A stretch of 64,000 bases of DNA from positions 2,327,680 to 2,391,679 of the forward strand of contig CP048470.1 of assembly GCA_025559845.1 (NCBI GenBank), written 5' to 3'. Under the pieces are notes generated by a model that did no database searches, was not told the DNA's origin, and saw only the letters and a program-made list of their open reading frames with translations. The translations under genes were made by a program, and so were the position numbers. The stretch comes from Agrobacterium tumefaciens. Lineage in GTDB: Bacteria; Pseudomonadota; Alphaproteobacteria; Rhizobiales; Rhizobiaceae. This document shows, in pieces, positions 24,945 through 34,776 of this stretch (position 1 is its first letter; every line of letters begins with the position of its first letter).

Positions 24945-25880
24945 ATGACAACCGAAATTTTGCAATTGTGCCCGCTGATCCCGGCCCTGGAGAAGGAGCT
25001 CGCTGATCGCTTCACCGTTCATCGCTACTTCGAAGCGGAAGACAAAGCGGCATACCTCGCTGACAAAGGTGCCGCGATCCGTGGTGTCGTCACCGGCGGC
25101 CATATCGGTCTGCCGGCAGATATTGGCGCCGGCCTGCCAAACCTCGAGATTGTTTCGATCAACGGCGTCGGTTTCGACAAGGTTGATCTCAAAGAAGCAA
25201 AGCGCCGTGGTTACCATGTCTCGAATACGCCGGATGTTTTGACCGCCGACGTTGCTGACCTGGCACTCGGTCTTATTCTCGCACAGGCTCGCCAGCTCCC
25301 ACGTGCGGATCAGCATGTCCGTACTGGTGCATGGTTGAAAGGCGATATGGGTCTTTCAACGCGTGTCACTGGACGCCGTTACGGCATCTTCGGTCTTGGT
25401 CGTATCGGTCAGGCGATTGCAACACGCCTTGAAGGCTTTGATGCACGCATTTCCTACACCGCCAGAAACAAGCGAGATGTCGCCTACGAATACCATGCGA
25501 CAATCGAGGAACTCGCGGCCAACTGCGACGTACTGGTGATTGCTGCTGCCGCAACCGCCGACACGCGCCACATCGTCAATGCCGGTGTCCTGAAGGCACT
25601 TGGTCCGCAGGGAACCCTCGTGAATGTAGCACGTGGCTCTCTGGTGGACGAAGCAGCACTTGTTGACGCTCTTAAGAACGGCGTCATCGGTGGCGCAGCT
25701 CTTGATGTGTTCGAGGATGAGCCTCGCGTACCAGAGGCCCTTTTTGCGTTCGAAAACCTTGTGCTTGCTCCCCATGTCGGTAGCGGAACACATCAGACGC
25801 GTCGTGCAATGGCGGATCTCGTTCTTGCCAACCTCGACGCCCATTTTGCGGGTAAGCCGATCCCCACACCGGTTCTTTAA
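24945..25880 (+). CDS. D-2-hydroxyacid dehydrogenase, glyoxylate/hydroxypyruvate reductase-like
   Basis: A 311-residue NAD(P)-dependent dehydrogenase of the GhrB/SerA fold. The nucleotide motif GLGRIGQ is at residues 150-156; the catalytic Arg lies in NVARGSLVDE, Glu in DVFEDEP and His in APHVGSG. It interconverts a 2-keto acid and a D-2-hydroxy acid in the cytoplasm. Its place at the end of ABC operon 2 suggests it acts on a product of the imported compound, which the sequence does not identify. AAAAGGAAG precedes the ATG. Confidence 0.87.
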   Translation: MTTEILQLCPLIPALEKELADRFTVHRYFEAEDKAAYLADKGAAIRGVVTGGHIGLPADIGAGLPNLEIVSINGVGFDKVDLKEAKRRGYHVSNTPDVLTADVADLALGLILAQARQLPRADQHVRTGAWLKGDMGLSTRVTGRRYGIFGLGRIGQAIATRLEGFDARISYTARNKRDVAYEYHATIEELAANCDVLVIAAAATADTRHIVNAGVLKALGPQGTLVNVARGSLVDEAALVDALKNGVIGGAALDVFEDEPRVPEALFAFENLVLAPHVGSGTHQTRRAMADLVLANLDAHFAGKPIPTPVL

Positions 25881-25890
25881 CAAACGGGTC

Positions 25891-25913
25891 GCGGCAGGAA
25901 AATCTCCTGCCGC
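25891..25913 (+). terminator. Hairpin after the 2-hydroxyacid dehydrogenase gene
   Basis: GCGGCAGGA pairs with TCCTGCCGC over a short AAATC loop, 10 bases after the stop codon. No T-tract follows, so it may be a weak or Rho-assisted terminator. Confidence 0.55.
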
Positions 25914-26060
25914 GCTTCGCGCATTTGTTGCCCAATAATCCGCTGCAACTATAAATATTTGCGCCCTTCGAGGCGTAAACTGGTAGCGCCTGTTCACATT
26001 TACATAATACCTGTATTCTTACTATCCGGCCCATATGATGTGAGCGGTGAGGCGGAGCGT

Positions 26061-28250
26061 GTGAGTTCCAGTGATGTGAAATCAACCTTGGATGATCAGG
26101 CGTCGGTTTCACGGCGTGAAGACGCTATCGTGGATGCCAATAGCTCTGGACCAGTGACGGCCGAGCGCGTGACAAAAGTTTCCGGTCGCCATGCACTGCT
26201 TGAAGCCATGATCGATCACGTGCCGGACCTGATCTATGCAAAGGACAGGGAAGGGCGCTTCCTGTTCGCCAATCGGGCCGTCGTCACAAACAACGGATTT
26301 TCTTCTGTCGAAGAACTTATCGGTTTGACCGATGTCGACATCCACGGCGAAGCCGCAAGTCTTGCGTTGATCCCGGACACGGAAGAACGCGTCATGCGTA
26401 CCGGTGAGCCGGATCTCGGCTTCGAGCAGCGTGCGATGCGCGGCGGGGTCGATCGCTGGCTGATGATGTCGCGGGTGCCTTTGCGAGATACGAACGGAAA
26501 TGTCGTTGGTGTTGTCGGTGCTTCTCGCGATATTACCGAAAAGAAAGCATCAGAACGCCTTTTGCAGGCGCAGGCGCGCATTTTGCAAATGATCGTTGCC
26601 GCGACCGATATCGACCACTTTCTGGCTGAGTTTGTTGAAGCCATCGAAAGTCTGGCATCGGGGCTCAATTGCGTTGTGCGGGTCTATGATGCCGCACCAG
26701 GCGAGCGTACGCTCTACACCTCTGAAACAAGCACGATCTCGAGAGATATTGTCGATACAATCTCGGTTGTTGACCAGCCATACGGTATCACCGTCCCAAG
26801 CGAAGGATCCGTCTTCGGTTCCGAAATTCCTGCGAGCGACGGTGCGCCACACGGTTTTGTCTGGTGTAAGCTGCCTGACCGTAACCCGGATGCTGGTCTT
26901 GTCGAGTTTGTAGCAGCCGCGGGACGCATGGCAGGGCTCGCGATTGATAGAAAGCGTGCCGCGGCACAGATTCTGTTCCTTGCCGACCACGATATGCTGA
27001 CGCGCCTGCCCAACCGCCGATTTCTGGATACGAAACTCCCCGAAATCCTCGAAGGTGCATCGAAAGCATCGAAGGCAGTCGGGATTGGGTTCCTGGACCT
27101 CGATAATTTCAAACAGATCAACGATACACTCGGCCACAGTCTGGGCGACGAGCTGTTGGCGAAAACAGCCGAACGTATTGCTCGTGTCCTGCAGCGCGGC
27201 GATCTCGTTGTGCGTGTTGGCGGCGACGAATTTGTCATCGTACTCGAATGCCAGCAAGATGGGTTCGAACCGAGGCTCGAAGAGATAAGGTCTGCTGTTT
27301 CCAAGCCCGTTCGTGTTGGAAACTACGATATGAAGGTAACCTGCAGTGTGGGTATGGCGCTCTTTCCAGAGCATGGCGAGACAACTGCAGAAATTGTCGC
27401 TGCTGCTGATCTTGCCATGTACGGCGCAAAACATGCTGGTCGCGACAGCATCGTAACGTTCTCCCCCAAAATGGCGGAGGATCTACGCAAGAAATTCACG
27501 CGTATCGAAGAACTGCGCGCAGCACTCGAATCCGATCAGTTTGTTCTCCACTATCAGCCACAGGTCAATCTCGATACAGGTGAAATCTTCGGCGTGGAAG
27601 CGCTGGTGCGCTGGCAGCATCCATCCGAAGGGCTGCTCGGTCCCGGCGAGTTCATCGACCTTGCAGAGGAAACCGGCCTCATCGTCGAGCTCGGCGAGTT
27701 GGTGCTGAAAAAAGCGTGCCGACAGGCGCAGTTGTGGCGTCAATTGGGGCTTGCTCCGGTAAAAATGGCGGTCAATGTCTCGCCTCGGCAGTTCCAGAGC
27801 GGGCTTGTGGCAAAAATCAGGGATGCGCTCGACGAGACCGGTCTTGATCCATCGTCGCTTGAAATTGAAATCACCGAAACACTGATCATCCAGGACGTCG
27901 ATGCATCCGTCAGGATCATGCGTGCCATCAAGGATATGGGTGTCAGTCTCGCGCTTGATGATTTCGGAATGGGCTACTCATGCCTTGGCATGCTGAAAAC
28001 ATTCCCTTTGTCGTGCATAAAAATCGATCGATCGTTTCTGACAAACTTGCCGCACCAGTCCAAGGACAGCGCAATTGTCTCGATCATGATCCAGCTCGCC
28101 AGCTCGCTGGATATTGATGTGATCGCTGAAGGGATCGAAACGGAAGAGCAGGCAATGTTTCTGCGAAACGCAGGATGCCCGTTCGGGCAGGGATATTATT
28201 TCAGCAGACCGCTCGAAGCGAGCAGTGCCGAAGCTATGCTGGGAAATTGA
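26061..28250 (+). CDS. PAS-GAF-like-GGDEF-EAL c-di-GMP signalling protein
   Basis: About 729 residues with no membrane segment. A PAS domain occupies residues 45-160 (DHVPDLIYAKDREGRFLF to GASRDITEKK), a GAF-like region 170-300, GGDEF motif 387-391 in VRVGGDEFVIV, and EAL at 513-515 with the DDFGMGYSCL loop. Both catalytic motifs are intact, so synthesis and hydrolysis of c-di-GMP are both possible. The product-inhibition I-site is degenerate (QRGD instead of RxxD). GTG 26061, eight bases after GAGG, is favoured, but GTG 26040 or a further start is possible. It directly precedes the exopolysaccharide region, which c-di-GMP may control. Confidence 0.88.
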   Translation: MSSSDVKSTLDDQASVSRREDAIVDANSSGPVTAERVTKVSGRHALLEAMIDHVPDLIYAKDREGRFLFANRAVVTNNGFSSVEELIGLTDVDIHGEAASLALIPDTEERVMRTGEPDLGFEQRAMRGGVDRWLMMSRVPLRDTNGNVVGVVGASRDITEKKASERLLQAQARILQMIVAATDIDHFLAEFVEAIESLASGLNCVVRVYDAAPGERTLYTSETSTISRDIVDTISVVDQPYGITVPSEGSVFGSEIPASDGAPHGFVWCKLPDRNPDAGLVEFVAAAGRMAGLAIDRKRAAAQILFLADHDMLTRLPNRRFLDTKLPEILEGASKASKAVGIGFLDLDNFKQINDTLGHSLGDELLAKTAERIARVLQRGDLVVRVGGDEFVIVLECQQDGFEPRLEEIRSAVSKPVRVGNYDMKVTCSVGMALFPEHGETTAEIVAAADLAMYGAKHAGRDSIVTFSPKMAEDLRKKFTRIEELRAALESDQFVLHYQPQVNLDTGEIFGVEALVRWQHPSEGLLGPGEFIDLAEETGLIVELGELVLKKACRQAQLWRQLGLAPVKMAVNVSPRQFQSGLVAKIRDALDETGLDPSSLEIEITETLIIQDVDASVRIMRAIKDMGVSLALDDFGMGYSCLGMLKTFPLSCIKIDRSFLTNLPHQSKDSAIVSIMIQLASSLDIDVIAEGIETEEQAMFLRNAGCPFGQGYYFSRPLEASSAEAMLGN

Positions 28251-28845
28251 ACCAGAATATCGACTTAGTGGTTCGACAGCCTGCTCGCACCACGGACTCC
28301 GTATGCCAGTGAATTTGGCGCAATTCTAAGCGTTCATTGAAGTCTTCGTGTGCAAACGAACATTAACTGGGCGTCGTGCATATCTGAGTGCGATACAAAT
28401 CAACCAAAGATTGTTTGAGTGCGCACCCCTTGGAAATGAGTGTCGCGTGCAGTCAAAATTTAGATAGCCCATTAGAGGTGATTTGCGTTCGAGAATGTGC
28501 TATGCGAGTTGGAACTCGCCGATAATGGCACAACGTTTTTTGTCGCTGTCTGCCGCTTTTAATGATTTTGAAATTATAATATTGGCAATTGAATTAGGAA
28601 TTGCTCGATTATGGGTTGTGTTACTTTGTGCTCGTTTTTTACGCTGACTGACCGTGCAATTCTAACGCGCGCTAGCGTATTGTCGTTTTAAGGTTCGTTT
28701 TGTTGCGGCATCTGCCACAGCGGACAAGAATCAAAGTTTCAGCTTTGAGTGCGTACTAAGAATCGAGTAATCAAGCGACCGTATTATTTGAGAGATTTTT
28801 ATTTTTTAGTTCGTTCGATTTATTTATTTTGAAAGACGTAAAAAG
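28251..28845. other. Long AT-rich intergenic region before the polysaccharide locus
   Basis: No gene was recognised. It marks the switch from GC-rich to visibly more AT-rich sequence. A perfect inverted repeat GCGAGTT-GG-AACTCGC is at 28504-28519. The last 60 bases are very AT-rich and likely hold the promoter of the first polymerase gene; no regulator site could be named. Confidence 0.5.
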
Positions 28846-30345
28846 ATGAGTTTTCAGGGCCGATATGACTCGTCAAGCACACTGTTGTCGAAGCGTTCTT
28901 TCAACAAGGCTATAGTGATCGACTACGCAAAGACGGGCATCACTGGGGTCTATTTGACTACAGTTGCTATGTCGGTATTGCTCTTCGGATCGACTTCCAC
29001 ACCGCCGCTTATCGTTGCGTCGATGTGTATGTGTTTTGTCGGCATAGCAACGTCTCTGGTATCAGACGTGCCTAAACACCTACTCCCGTATTACATGATT
29101 ACCGCCGGTACGCTCGGATGCGTCTTGATATCAGGATTTCTGCAGTCTTATTCACCGCCCGGTCTCCAAACTTTCGCAGGGTTGATCGATCAGCCGGGGT
29201 TCTGGGCCGCAGGTGCTCTGAGTGCCGTGCCCGGTGATAGCAAAATCACGCTTCTGGCGATAACGTACCCATTGCTAACCTTCATGGTTGGCTTGCACCT
29301 TTGCGCAACGACTAAAGGCGCAAAGAAGTGGCTCGTTTCCGCTGCGTTCTTGGGCACTGTCGTGGCATCAGTTGGAATAATCCAGTTCATCTTCTGGCCA
29401 ACGATGTTAATGCTAGGTCCCAAAACCGCTTACATCGATAGTCTCACCGGTAGTTTCGTGAACCGGAATAGTGCAGCCACGTTCCTCGGTGTCACACTTG
29501 TATTACTCGTGTTCCTGTCATGGCAGAACCTAAACCGTACGCGAGAGCAAGGCATCAATCGTAGAGTAACTGATCCATTTCGATCTCTGCTCAGCTTGAA
29601 GGTCGTCGCATTGGCAGCAACGATTCTGGTCGTATTGACGTCCTTGGTTCTTACAAAGTCACGTGGAGGGGTTGGGGCGACATTTTTCGCGTTGCTTCTG
29701 CTTTGCGGCATACTCTCGTTGCGCAGCATACGGTTGAAAGCTCCTTCACATGTGAATTGGCGAAATGTGCTCGGAGTGGCCTCGGCCACAATCGTGGTAT
29801 GCCTGGTGATAGCTATCCTCGGAGATCGTGTTTTCGTCAGAATGCTCGAGAGGGGCTTCGAGGATTCCAGGTTTTGTGTGGCACCTTCGATATTTGCTGC
29901 CGGGTTATCAAATTGGGTTTCCGGTTACGGTTTTGGCAGCTTCCAGAGCCTATTTCCGACCTTCCGTGATCCGGCGTGTGGCATCGTCGGGGTTTGGAAC
30001 CACGCTCATAATTTCTTTCTTGAGGGCTTTTTCGAGGCTGGAATTGGGTTCGTTGTCATTGCCGCAGTTTGTATCGCTGCGCTAGCATTTGCTTTTGTTC
30101 GGGCAGGGTTATCATCTACGCGTCGCGGCCCCTATGGGGTTTTGGGCGCGTCGATACTCTTGTTGCTCGTTTCGCATTCGCTTGTCGATTTCTCCCTTCA
30201 AACACCGGGTATAGCGAGTTTCTGCGCCGTCGTTTTCGCAGCCCTGATTTCGGTCTGTACTAATGCCGACAAGAATAGTTTTGGGCGCCATTCGGCGGAA
30301 AAAAGCAGGCTTTTGTATTCTACGGGTGATCAATGCCCTACTTGA
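28846..30345 (+). CDS. Wzy/O-antigen ligase-like polymerase 1
   Basis: A 499-residue polytopic membrane protein with about 11 hydrophobic segments. A Wzy_C-type region includes GSFVNRNSAATFLG and the hallmark WNHAHNFFLEGFFEAG (around residue 385). Such proteins polymerise or transfer undecaprenyl-linked repeat units at the periplasmic face. It is followed after 130 bases by the Wza-like gene, so it opens the export and polymerisation block. A second, diverged polymerase lies at 53432 on the minus strand. Confidence 0.82.
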   Translation: MSFQGRYDSSSTLLSKRSFNKAIVIDYAKTGITGVYLTTVAMSVLLFGSTSTPPLIVASMCMCFVGIATSLVSDVPKHLLPYYMITAGTLGCVLISGFLQSYSPPGLQTFAGLIDQPGFWAAGALSAVPGDSKITLLAITYPLLTFMVGLHLCATTKGAKKWLVSAAFLGTVVASVGIIQFIFWPTMLMLGPKTAYIDSLTGSFVNRNSAATFLGVTLVLLVFLSWQNLNRTREQGINRRVTDPFRSLLSLKVVALAATILVVLTSLVLTKSRGGVGATFFALLLLCGILSLRSIRLKAPSHVNWRNVLGVASATIVVCLVIAILGDRVFVRMLERGFEDSRFCVAPSIFAAGLSNWVSGYGFGSFQSLFPTFRDPACGIVGVWNHAHNFFLEGFFEAGIGFVVIAAVCIAALAFAFVRAGLSSTRRGPYGVLGASILLLLVSHSLVDFSLQTPGIASFCAVVFAALISVCTNADKNSFGRHSAEKSRLLYSTGDQCPT

Positions 30346-30474
30346 ATTGACTTGGTTGATTAAGATTTGTTGCTGCTTAGCAACATTAAATGAAAGAGTT
30401 ATCAAGCGGCTAGAGTTTAGCAATACTCATGCTACTGGATTAAGTGACGACATATTGCGTCAGTTGGGGACACA

Positions 30475-31680
30475 ATGAACTTTATGCATTTTAGCCGGGT
30501 TGGCGCTTCCGTAATCGCACTTGCTACGATTTCTGGCTGTACGCTCCCGCGTTCTGGCCCCGACGATCGTGCAATCGAAGCACAGGCGACAGTCCGTGTC
30601 TCTGGAGGGCAAAAAAAGCAGGTAGGAACCGACTACGCTCTCGTAGATTTGACGAAATTTAGCCTTCCATTTTTTGAGGAAGAGAAGAAGACCTCGATAC
30701 GAGACAGCTTTGGCGGAGGAAACGGTGGGGCACCAGATATCCCACTCGGTTTCGGTGACGTCGTCCAGGTATCGATCTTCGAATCGCAGGCAGGTGGTCT
30801 CTTCGTTCCTGCTGATGCGGGAAGCCGTCCTGGAAACTACATTACGCTTCCAAATCAAACGATCGATCGCAATGGTACAATTAGCGTGCCATATGCCGGG
30901 AGGGTCAGAGCCGCGGGGCAGCTGAAAGAGCAAGTTGAACGGAACATCGAAGATCTGCTTGCAAATCGTGCTATTGAGCCCCAGGTCGTTCTTTCTACGG
31001 TGTCAAGAAAATCGAGTTTGGTGGCTGTTCTGGGTGATGTCAATCAGCCTACAAAACTCGAATTAACACCGGCAGGAGATCGTATCCTTGACGCGATTTC
31101 CGAGGCTGGTGGCCTTTCTACGCCGGCCATCGAGACGAATGTCACTCTTCAGCGTCGTGGCAAAACGGCTACCGTTTCCTATCAGACCTTGCTTGATAAC
31201 CCGAGGGAGAACATCTTCCTTGCGCCTGAAGATACTGTGTTTGCAAACCACGAACGCCGGACCTTCCTCGCCTTCGGTGCAGCCGGTGCAAGTGGCAGGT
31301 TTGACTTCGCAGATTCTAATTTGACATTGGGTGAAGGGTTGGCAAAAGCTGGTGGATTGCGCGACGATCGCGCAGATCCAGCCCAGGTTATGCTCTATCG
31401 CTTCGTCGAGAAATCAACGCTCCAAAAGATGGGCGCAAACGTTCAGGCGTTCACCGGCGAAATGGTGCCGACTATTCTACGTGTAAGCCTGAAAGATCCG
31501 TCAGGTTTGTTTGTTGCTCAGCAGTTTGTCATGAGAGACAAGGATGTCATCTATATTTCGAACTCTGATTCCGTTGAATTGCTGAAGTTCCTCGATATCG
31601 TCAACTCGGTGACAACAACAGCTGCAGGTACGACTTCTGACGCGGTAACAACCCGCGATGCAATCAGAGAGTTGAGATAG
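30475..31680 (+). CDS. Wza-like outer-membrane polysaccharide export lipoprotein
   Basis: A 401-residue protein with a lipobox ending at Cys22 (ATISGC). The polysaccharide export domain starts near residue 88 (LGFGDVVQVSIFES), followed by two SLBB-type repeats (around VLGDVNQPTKLELTPAGD and AFGAAGASGRFDF). It should form the outer-membrane channel working with the Wzc/ExoP-like kinase at 32491. Spacing and order (polymerase, Wza, small secreted protein, Wzc) suggest one operon. Confidence 0.9.
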   Translation: MNFMHFSRVGASVIALATISGCTLPRSGPDDRAIEAQATVRVSGGQKKQVGTDYALVDLTKFSLPFFEEEKKTSIRDSFGGGNGGAPDIPLGFGDVVQVSIFESQAGGLFVPADAGSRPGNYITLPNQTIDRNGTISVPYAGRVRAAGQLKEQVERNIEDLLANRAIEPQVVLSTVSRKSSLVAVLGDVNQPTKLELTPAGDRILDAISEAGGLSTPAIETNVTLQRRGKTATVSYQTLLDNPRENIFLAPEDTVFANHERRTFLAFGAAGASGRFDFADSNLTLGEGLAKAGGLRDDRADPAQVMLYRFVEKSTLQKMGANVQAFTGEMVPTILRVSLKDPSGLFVAQQFVMRDKDVIYISNSDSVELLKFLDIVNSVTTTAAGTTSDAVTTRDAIRELR

Positions 31681-31775
31681 CCGTCTTAATCTTAATATTT
31701 GAAAGCCCCGGTCGGTATGTTGTGGGGATTTCGGAATTTTATTACAGAGTATATTTATTGAACAAAGGCTCTGAA

Positions 31776-32435
31776 ATGGTTTTGAGAATGTATTTGAAGT
31801 ATACCTTTTCTGGATTGGTATTCGCACTTTGCGCAGCGCCGTCGTTTGCGCAAACCGCGCCTGCATCATCATGCTTCCAACCACCGGCCCTGCTTGCAAG
31901 CAGCGACGTGGCTGCATTTCTGGAAACGTCGTCCCAGTTGTTGGTGTCGTTTCCTGCAGGTGGCCTCGACATGGCAAACTATGTTCGGAGCCTTGCCGGT
32001 TCGAGCAGCGCCACCATCGACCCACTCTTGTCTCTTGCCTCTACTGCTACCGTCGATCAGAGGGGTGCGATAGGTGCCGGGCTTGCAAGGGCCGCCGCTG
32101 CCTGCGTGGCCAGGGATCCTGAATTTGCTGCACTTATTCAGCAGAAAGTGGCTCTGGCAGGTTTAAGTGAGGTTGAAACTGCATTCCTTGCAGCATCCGG
32201 CGACATTGCGACAGCGGCTTTAGGTAGTCCAGGGGCCGCGACTGCGGGGGCAAGTCAGGCAACAGGCATTACGAGCAATGGCAGTGCGCAAGGCGGTACG
32301 GCGGGAACGACCGGTGACGTATCTACTGAAACCGCGACCTTGAACTTCTCTTCTGCTCGAGGCGCGAGATCGTTCACGATCAACAATGGCGGCCAGTCGT
32401 TTACGACAATAATCAACGCGGTTAGTCGAAATTGA
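31776..32435 (+). CDS. Secreted Ala/Ser/Thr-rich protein of the export block
   Basis: A 219-residue protein. A signal peptide ends near residue 26 (APSFAQ). It has two cysteines early (SSCFQPP and AAACVAR) and a low-complexity Gly/Ala/Thr-rich tail. AAAGG precedes ATG 31776; the frame is open 54 bases more. It lies between wza- and wzc-like genes, a position often held by small periplasmic proteins of rhizobial polysaccharide loci, but no function is known. Confidence 0.65.
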   Translation: MVLRMYLKYTFSGLVFALCAAPSFAQTAPASSCFQPPALLASSDVAAFLETSSQLLVSFPAGGLDMANYVRSLAGSSSATIDPLLSLASTATVDQRGAIGAGLARAAAACVARDPEFAALIQQKVALAGLSEVETAFLAASGDIATAALGSPGAATAGASQATGITSNGSAQGGTAGTTGDVSTETATLNFSSARGARSFTINNGGQSFTTIINAVSRN

Positions 32436-32490
32436 AATTGCTGTTTTATGTCGCTGGATTTTGGGCATAGTGACAGGAGTACTCTGAACA

Positions 32491-34770
32491 ATGCTATCGC
32501 CTGACAAAGTTTCCGCCGGTCTGGTCCAAGATTGGTCAGAAGAGAAAAACACGGACGCACTGGACCTCGATAACTTGCTGGCGGCTGTTCGCCGACAGTG
32601 GTTCGTCGTTGCTGCGTCCGTGATGCTGGCGTTTGCGCTGGGTGCGGTCTACCTGCTAACGGCAGTTCCTTATTTCACCGCCTCTTCAAGTGTGCTCATT
32701 GATAAGGGAAACGGAGTTCTTCTCAGTAGAATGTCGGATGCCGGTTTGCCGGTGAATGACGAGCCAACGGTCTTGAGTGAAGTTGAGGTCCTTAAGTCCG
32801 ATACGATTTCCTTGGCCGTTGTCGACAAGCTCAACTTAACGAACAATCCTGCGTTCATGGATGGTGGAAAGTCCGCAATTGCAAGCGTGATTTCTATGGT
32901 TCGCCAAGCCTTCGACTTTTCTTCGTGGTTTAATAAGGACTCTGTTGAGGCCACGATGGATGAGCGGCGTCAACGAGCCGCTGCGATGGTTGAAGCCAAT
33001 ATGGTGGTCCAACGCGTTGGTAAAACATACGTATTATCAATTGATTACACGTCAAGATCACCGCAATTGGCAGCCCAGATATCTGCGGCGATTGCCGATG
33101 TTTATCTAACCGACAAACTCAATTCGAAATACGACGCAACGCGACGTGCGAGTGAGTGGCTCCAACAGCGTATTGATGAGCTGCGTCAGCAAGCGCTTGC
33201 CTCAGATTTAGCGGTTCAGCAGTTTAGGCGTGACAACGGGCTCGTTGCGACCAGCAATGGTGGTCTGGTTAGTGATCAACAATTGTCCGAGTTGAACAGT
33301 GCCCTGATCAAAGCACAGGCTGATACTGCCCAGGCAATAGCAAAATACGACAGGATCCAGTCGATCGTAGATTCCAAACGTACCGATGCTATTGTGACCG
33401 ACGTTTTGGATAGCTCCATCTCGAATGACTTGCGGAAAAAATATCTCGACGCATCAAAAAGAGAGTCCGAAATATCGAGCCGGCTAGGCTCCAGCCATAT
33501 CCAGGCGGTGCGTCTCCGTACAGAAATGGCCGAGTATGAACGTCTCTTGTTCGCTGAACTTAGTCGAATTGCTGAAAGTTATAGAAGTGATGTTGACGTC
33601 GCCAAGTCGCGAGAAAATGACCTTTATAACAAAGTGACGCAAGCGACGAGCGTTAGCGCTGCCGCTGGGGAAACCCAAGTGGAATTGCGCGAACTTGAGC
33701 GAACCGCAGATGCCTATAGAAACCTTTATCAGTCCTTTCTCTCGAGGTTCCAGGAAGCGTCTCAACAGCAATCATTTCCCGTTACAGAGGCGCGCGTAAT
33801 TTCGCGTGCGACCGTTCCAAAATCGCCTAGCTATCCAAAAAAGCCGCTTCTTATGGCGTTGTTTCTTGTTCTGGGTGCTGGTGTGGGAACAGGTATTGGC
33901 GCCTTTCGTGAGTTTCGTGACCGGTTTTTCCGGACCGGCGACCAAGTCCGAGAAAATGTTTCACTGGAGTATCTCGGGAGCGCTCCGATCGTTCCCGTCA
34001 ATAACACGCCTTGGGATACCGGCAAGAAGTTGAAGCCCACAGAGATTTTTCATCTCAATTCTTCGACGAGTTATGTTGTCGATTATCCAATGTCTGCTTT
34101 CGCAGAGACAATGCGCTCGGTAAAGATAGCCTTGGATTTTCGAGATACCCATGCATCGAATAAGGTGCTTGGCGTCGTTTCGACATTGCCTGGTGAAGGT
34201 AAATCTACAATCGCATCAAATCTTGCGGAACTCCTTGCCTCGCAGGGATCAAAAGTACTGTTGATCGATGCGGATATGCGTAACCCCGGCGCAACACGAG
34301 CGTTAGGGCGCCACGCGGAGGGCGGGCTTTTGGAGGTTCTGGTCGGTCAGCTGCCACTGGAGAACGTCCTGATGTTTGACGAGAAGACACGTTTGGCTTT
34401 TGTTCCCGCAGTAGTAAACAGACGAATTCCACACTCATCTCAGTTGTTGTCGTCGGTGGAGATGGCAAATACGCTTGATACGGCACGGCGGCTTTTCGAC
34501 TACGTTATCGTTGATTTGCCACCCATTGGACCGGTGGTAGACGCACGTGCGATTAGCCCGCATATCGACCAATTCCTCTTTGTCGTCGAGTGGGGCAAGA
34601 CGTCTCGGAAAATTGTCCGTACCCTCATCGAGAGAGAGCGGGAGATATTTGAAAAGTGTGTCGGGATTGTTCTTAACAAAGTCGATCCGGACAAGATGAA
34701 GCTCTACAACACATACGGATCGAGTGAATATTACAGTCACAGATATGCTTCATATTATGTTGATGGCTGA
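32491..34770 (+). CDS. ExoP/Wzc-type chain-length regulator and BY-kinase
   Basis: A 759-residue inner-membrane protein. The N-terminal Wzz domain is bounded by membrane segments (about 38-60 and 448-468), with long periplasmic coiled coils between. The cytoplasmic tyrosine kinase has Walker A STLPGEGKSTIASN (about 564-577), Walker A' VLLIDADMRNP near 590 and Walker B VIVDLPPIG. The last 22 residues hold seven tyrosines (LYNTYGSSEYYSHRYASYY), the autophosphorylation cluster. It controls polymer length and export together with the Wza-like protein. Confidence 0.92.
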   Translation: MLSPDKVSAGLVQDWSEEKNTDALDLDNLLAAVRRQWFVVAASVMLAFALGAVYLLTAVPYFTASSSVLIDKGNGVLLSRMSDAGLPVNDEPTVLSEVEVLKSDTISLAVVDKLNLTNNPAFMDGGKSAIASVISMVRQAFDFSSWFNKDSVEATMDERRQRAAAMVEANMVVQRVGKTYVLSIDYTSRSPQLAAQISAAIADVYLTDKLNSKYDATRRASEWLQQRIDELRQQALASDLAVQQFRRDNGLVATSNGGLVSDQQLSELNSALIKAQADTAQAIAKYDRIQSIVDSKRTDAIVTDVLDSSISNDLRKKYLDASKRESEISSRLGSSHIQAVRLRTEMAEYERLLFAELSRIAESYRSDVDVAKSRENDLYNKVTQATSVSAAAGETQVELRELERTADAYRNLYQSFLSRFQEASQQQSFPVTEARVISRATVPKSPSYPKKPLLMALFLVLGAGVGTGIGAFREFRDRFFRTGDQVRENVSLEYLGSAPIVPVNNTPWDTGKKLKPTEIFHLNSSTSYVVDYPMSAFAETMRSVKIALDFRDTHASNKVLGVVSTLPGEGKSTIASNLAELLASQGSKVLLIDADMRNPGATRALGRHAEGGLLEVLVGQLPLENVLMFDEKTRLAFVPAVVNRRIPHSSQLLSSVEMANTLDTARRLFDYVIVDLPPIGPVVDARAISPHIDQFLFVVEWGKTSRKIVRTLIEREREIFEKCVGIVLNKVDPDKMKLYNTYGSSEYYSHRYASYYVDG

Positions 34771-34776
34771 CGGTAC

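Noticed and set aside
24137..25015. 292-codon frame antisense to the second ABC ATPase
   Set aside because: It is a shadow of the clear ATPase gene; no homology-like motifs are seen in it.
26550..27434. 294-codon frame antisense to the GGDEF-EAL gene
   Set aside because: It is opposite an intact, fully recognisable gene and has no motif or ribosome site.
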